This document shows, piece after piece, positions 5,174-7,618 of a stretch of DNA of 7,618 nucleotides. The stretch is taken from contig JAISBG010000545.1 of assembly GCA_031266315.1 (NCBI GenBank), forward strand, positions 1-7,618. The letters run 5' to 3'. Each line of letters starts with the position of its first letter. The first letter of the stretch is position 1. This stretch comes from Planctomycetaceae bacterium. GTDB lineage: Bacteria; Planctomycetota; Planctomycetia; Pirellulales; Thermoguttaceae. The notes beneath the pieces are model-generated. The model ran no database searches, was not told the origin of the DNA, and was given only the letters and a program-made list of their open reading frames with translations. Both the position numbers and the translations under genes were made by a program.

Positions 5174-5180
5174 AAGGAGG
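5173..5180 (+). promoter_or_regulatory. Ribosome binding site of first tat gene
   Basis: AAAGGAGG, a full anti-16S match, is six bases before the ATG at 5187 and fixes this start over later in-frame methionines. Confidence 0.85.
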
Positions 5181-5186
5181 ATAACA

Positions 5187-5426
5187 ATGATTTGTAGTGT
5201 GTTTTTTGGTTTTTTGTTAGGCGGTAGTCCGTTTGCCTATATTGCTTTGGCAGTAGTGGCATTTTTGCTTTTTGGCAATCGTCTTCCTAGTGTTATGCGT
5301 TCACTTGGCAAAAGTGTCGTGGAATTTAAGAAAGGTGTTGCTGGTATTGAGGACGAGTTGGACGAAGTAGTGCGAACTGCGGACGAAAAAGCAAAATCAA
5401 AATCCGGCGAAACAACGGAGGTTTGA
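5187..5426 (+). CDS. TatA/TatE-type twin-arginine translocase subunit (first copy)
   Basis: TatA-type proteins oligomerise in the inner membrane and, with TatC, export folded proteins that carry twin-arginine signals. This 79-residue protein has one transmembrane helix (about residues 14-29, SPFAYIALAVVAFLLF), the hinge motif FGNRLP (29-34) and the amphipathic helix with LGKSVVEFKKG (40-50), then an acidic and lysine-rich tail. The size is normal for TatA. The position 12 residues before the hinge Phe, which is Gln or Glu in well-studied TatA and TatB, is Ala17 here. The N-terminus has a hydrophobic extra stretch (ICSVFFGFLLGG). It is followed after one base by a second family member, so the two are surely co-transcribed. 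Which of the pair acts as TatA and which as TatB cannot be decided. Confidence 0.9.
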   Translation: MICSVFFGFLLGGSPFAYIALAVVAFLLFGNRLPSVMRSLGKSVVEFKKGVAGIEDELDEVVRTADEKAKSKSGETTEV

Positions 5427-5427
5427 G

Positions 5428-5733
5428 ATGGATTGCTATCTGTTTCTAACACCAACACCGTTTCAAATTGTAGTAGTTTTGGTTTTAGGAGTCTTATTTT
5501 TTGGTAAGAATCTCCCGGAAGTTGCGCGGCAGATTGGTTTGGGGTTGATGGAATTTAGAAAGGGTCTGAACGAATTGAGTGACCTGTCGAAAAATGTAAC
5601 CAACGGACGCCGCAATGGACACAACCACGCGAAATCATCAACAGCAAACAACGCAAGTGATTCTGGTGATGAAGAAACGGAAAAGTACGAATTGACCGGC
5701 ACAAAATTTGAACCGCCCGCTTTTTCGGGATAA
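5428..5733 (+). CDS. TatA/TatB-type twin-arginine translocase subunit (second copy)
   Basis: This 101-residue protein is a second TatA/B family member. Its transmembrane helix (about residues 11-25, PFQIVVVLVLGVLFF) is followed by the hinge FGKNLP (25-30) and the amphipathic segment GLGLMEFRKGLNEL. Gln13 occupies the place of the conserved polar residue of TatA (Q8 of E. coli). The tail from residue 55 is longer and hydrophilic, with Asn/His/Ser and then acidic residues, ending in KFEPPAFSG. The start ATG is one base after the upstream stop, and GGAGG lies inside the end of the first gene, so translation is probably coupled. The longer tail could suit a TatB role and the Gln a TatA role. No tatC is in the window. 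Confidence 0.9.
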   Translation: MDCYLFLTPTPFQIVVVLVLGVLFFGKNLPEVARQIGLGLMEFRKGLNELSDLSKNVTNGRRNGHNHAKSSTANNASDSGDEETEKYELTGTKFEPPAFSG

Positions 5734-5897
5734 AATTTACCAAACCGATAAGGGTGTTGTTGATTAGTTGTTTTGGTTAATTGTTACGGAGTATTCGACT
5801 TCATTCCTCTATGAATTTATGGAAGCTATGCGGTAGTTTTAATATGCTTCCGGTTGTTGTTTGATTGATTTACCTCACAACTGTTAAGTTTTTTCCA

Positions 5898-7184
5898 ATG
5901 CGAATTGCTTATTTTGATTGTCTTTCTGGTATTAGCGGTGACATGACCTTAGGAGCACTCATGGACTTGGGAGTTCCGGCGGTTCTATTGAATGAAGTGG
6001 TTCAGTCCGTTCTCAACAATGTTCGGATTGAAGCGGAACTGGTTCACCGCAAAGAATTTCGAGCAACTCTTGCGAAAGTTCACACTCCGCATGAACATGT
6101 ACATCGGCATCTTTCGGACATTTTGGCAATGATCGAACAAAGTCAATTGTCCGATGTTAATAAGGAACAGGCATCTGGTATTTTCCGAATGATTGCCGAA
6201 GCCGAAGCCAAAGTTCATGGTGTTGATGTGGAAAAAATCCATTTCCATGAAATAGGTGCGGCGGATTCGATTGCGGATATTGTTGGTACGGTTGTGGGAC
6301 TTGATTATCTTCATGTTGATGAGATTTACGCTTCGCCGGTTCCAACCGGTTGCGGAACAATCAAAATTGCACACGGAACCTGTTCCGTTCCCGCTCCGGC
6401 AACAGCGGAACTGTTACGGGAAATTCCTATTCTTGCTTCCGATGTTCCTTTCGAACTGACGACGCCAACCGGTGCGGTGTTGCTTAAATATTTTGCCAAA
6501 CGCTTTGGTTCGCTTCCCGCAATGACGATTCAGTCGGTTGGTATTGGTGCCGGCGGACGCGATTTGGAACAACAGGCAAACATCCTTCGGATTTTAGTTG
6601 GTCAATTGGAAACGGAAAATAATGTTCCTATTTATTCCGCTACCCGTTCCCATTCCGCGCCTGAACATCAATATGAAGATTTGCTTGAGAAAGTGTCTTG
6701 CATCGAACAGAAGACACCACCTCCGCATGATATTCCTGCCAATAATCATAAAAAGAATCTTCCTATTACAGAAACCGTGTGGATTGTTGAAACCAATCTC
6801 GACGACGCAAGCGGTGAATTGATTGGGCATTGTATCGACCAACTCTGGAACATTTCGCCGTTGGATGTTTGGGTAACGCCGATTCAAATGAAAAAACAAC
6901 GTCCCGGTGTAACACTTTCTATTTTGTGTCGCCGTGATCAAATTGAAACGGTTGAGTCAATTCTTTTTACAGAAACAACCACGATTGGAATTCGACGTTT
7001 TCCGGTAGAGCGAACCGTATTGTATCGGGAATTTTGCCGGATTGAAACGCAATGGGGAAAAGTTGACGCCAAACGAGTTGTTTTGCCCAATGGCAACGAA
7101 AAGATTACTCCTGAATTTGAATCAGTTAAACGTCTTGCGGAAGAAAACAACGTTTCCGTTCGGGAAATTTTTGAAAGAAAATAA
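5898..7184 (+). CDS. larC: LarC, nickel insertion protein for the nickel-pincer cofactor
   Basis: LarC (DUF111 family) inserts nickel into pyridinium-3,5-bisthiocarboxylic acid mononucleotide in a CTP-dependent reaction, completing the cofactor of LarA-type racemases and epimerases. The protein starts MRIAYFDCLSGISGDMTLGA, the family's N-terminal motif, and has HFHEIGAADSIADIVGT (115-131), TPTGAVLL, and ETNLDDASGELIGH from residue 298, all LarC hallmarks. At 428 residues it is full length in one frame; in lactobacilli the gene is split and needs a ribosomal frameshift, which is not the case here. A polar linker of about 40 residues (about 248-290) joins the two domains. The ATG at 5898 is chosen because the family motif begins there; an upstream in-frame start would add 11 residues. 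The ribosome binding site is weak. No larB or larE is nearby. Confidence 0.95.
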   Translation: MRIAYFDCLSGISGDMTLGALMDLGVPAVLLNEVVQSVLNNVRIEAELVHRKEFRATLAKVHTPHEHVHRHLSDILAMIEQSQLSDVNKEQASGIFRMIAEAEAKVHGVDVEKIHFHEIGAADSIADIVGTVVGLDYLHVDEIYASPVPTGCGTIKIAHGTCSVPAPATAELLREIPILASDVPFELTTPTGAVLLKYFAKRFGSLPAMTIQSVGIGAGGRDLEQQANILRILVGQLETENNVPIYSATRSHSAPEHQYEDLLEKVSCIEQKTPPPHDIPANNHKKNLPITETVWIVETNLDDASGELIGHCIDQLWNISPLDVWVTPIQMKKQRPGVTLSILCRRDQIETVESILFTETTTIGIRRFPVERTVLYREFCRIETQWGKVDAKRVVLPNGNEKITPEFESVKRLAEENNVSVREIFERK

Positions 7185-7205
7185 AGAACAATTCCGCAAT
7201 TTTCC

Positions 7206-7618
7206 CTAATGTTTGTCATTATGTTTGACGCTGTCATTGGTTTCCTTATCTATTGTACTCTCTGATTTTGGAGAAGTGCCGAAATCATTCGATGTTTGTT
7301 TGATAGGCTCGCCGTGTAGGATTTCAAATAGTTTTTCAACAAATTGGGGTGTTCTCGGTCCGGGAATTGTTGCGTAGTTTTCCGTCAAAATGAAAATGCG
7401 TCCTGTTTTTACAGCGTTGACCGAGTTGCCGAGCGTTTTCCAATCCGCAATCAATTCGTTTTCTTTTTTCTCCGGCTCGTCTTCCGAAGTATTTGCCGAC
7501 AACCTAACAACTTCGCCGATCATTAAATCGACAATCACGTCGGGGTTCAATGCCAATATCCCTTCGGCGGACATGCACGGGAACGCCAAACCGGTTACTT
7601 CGGCAACATTGATTCCGC
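7206..7618 (-). CDS. ABC transporter periplasmic binding protein, C-terminal part (BtuF/FecB-like)
   Basis: The last 136 residues of a protein that enters from the right edge. The visible part begins GINVAEVTG and continues with CMSAEGILALNPDVIVDL, the conserved central segment of class III binding proteins for cobalamin, haem, siderophores or metal chelates. It then has LGNSVNAVKTGRIFILTENY and GPRTPQFVEKLFEILHG, the conserved C-terminal lobe helix. About 20 charged residues (SANTSEDEPEKKENELIADW) take the place of the usual short loop before W. A hydrophilic tail of some 35 residues follows the last family helix. The N-terminus with its export signal is outside the window. It converges on larC with 21 bp between the stops and no obvious terminator. 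The ligand is unknown; nickel or cobalamin is only a guess from context. Confidence 0.88.
   Translation of the reverse strand, partial: GINVAEVTGLAFPCMSAEGILALNPDVIVDLMIGEVVRLSANTSEDEPEKKENELIADWKTLGNSVNAVKTGRIFILTENYATIPGPRTPQFVEKLFEILHGEPIKQTSNDFGTSPKSESTIDKETNDSVKHNDKH

Noticed and set aside
4909..5262. Minus-strand open frame across the tat promoter region
   Set aside because: It overlaps the end of the Rpn gene, the repeat copy, the promoter and the start of the first tat gene, and resembles nothing.
5717..5730. CCCG/CGGG hairpin with a T-rich loop at the end of the second tat gene
   Set aside because: Only four base pairs, inside the coding region, and no U-run follows; not a credible terminator.
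5821..5851. GGAAGC/GCTTCC inverted repeat before larC
   Set aside because: A 6-bp stem with a 19-base loop is weak and easily met by chance.
5985..6374. Minus-strand open frame of 129 codons within larC
   Set aside because: Antisense shadow of the well-supported larC; no family resemblance.
7185..7205. Bidirectional terminator between larC and the binding-protein gene
   Set aside because: Only 21 bp separate the stops and no stable inverted repeat is visible there.

Overview
The window looks like a stretch of ordinary bacterial chromosome, probably from a member of the Planctomycetota. I infer this from the style of the flagellin N-terminus (a GKDDPAGLIASE signature), the N-terminus of the lysyl-tRNA synthetase, two tandem TatA-type genes and repeat-rich intergenic DNA with moderate-to-low GC. 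This assignment is by recognition only and could be wrong at phylum level.

Layout. Minus strand, read from right to left: lysS (1959-3467), a 648-bp repeat-filled gap, csrA (981-1310), a 552-bp gap holding a very long perfect-armed palindrome and a candidate sigma-28 promoter, and the first 142 codons of a flagellin gene that runs off the left edge (1-428). Plus strand: a gene for an Rpn/PD-(D/E)XK family protein (4000-4923), framed by two copies of a ~100-bp direct repeat. The second copy is a dead start of the same gene. Then come a strong promoter, a possible 24-codon leader ORF, two translationally close TatA-family genes (5187-5426 and 5428-5733) and a full-length single-ORF larC (5898-7184). 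At the right edge, convergent on the minus strand, is the C-terminal part of a periplasmic metal-chelate-type ABC transporter binding protein (7206-7618).

How parts fit. csrA lies directly upstream of the flagellin gene. The flagellin leader has a hairpin with a GGA at the loop edge and a second GGA inside the Shine-Dalgarno sequence, so CsrA control of flagellin translation is a natural hypothesis. LarC makes the nickel-pincer cofactor of the LarA family; the convergent binding protein could serve metal or corrinoid uptake, but no sequence feature fixes its ligand. The Tat pair would form the membrane channel part of twin-arginine export; no tatC is present here.

I see no clear new multi-gene system. 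The less ordinary items are the csrA stop codon lying inside a heptamer repeat attached to a 41-bp-armed palindrome, the C-terminally extended CsrA, the decayed tandem copy of the Rpn gene, the possible leaderless leader ORF before tatA, and the pair of inverted REP-like units beside lysS.
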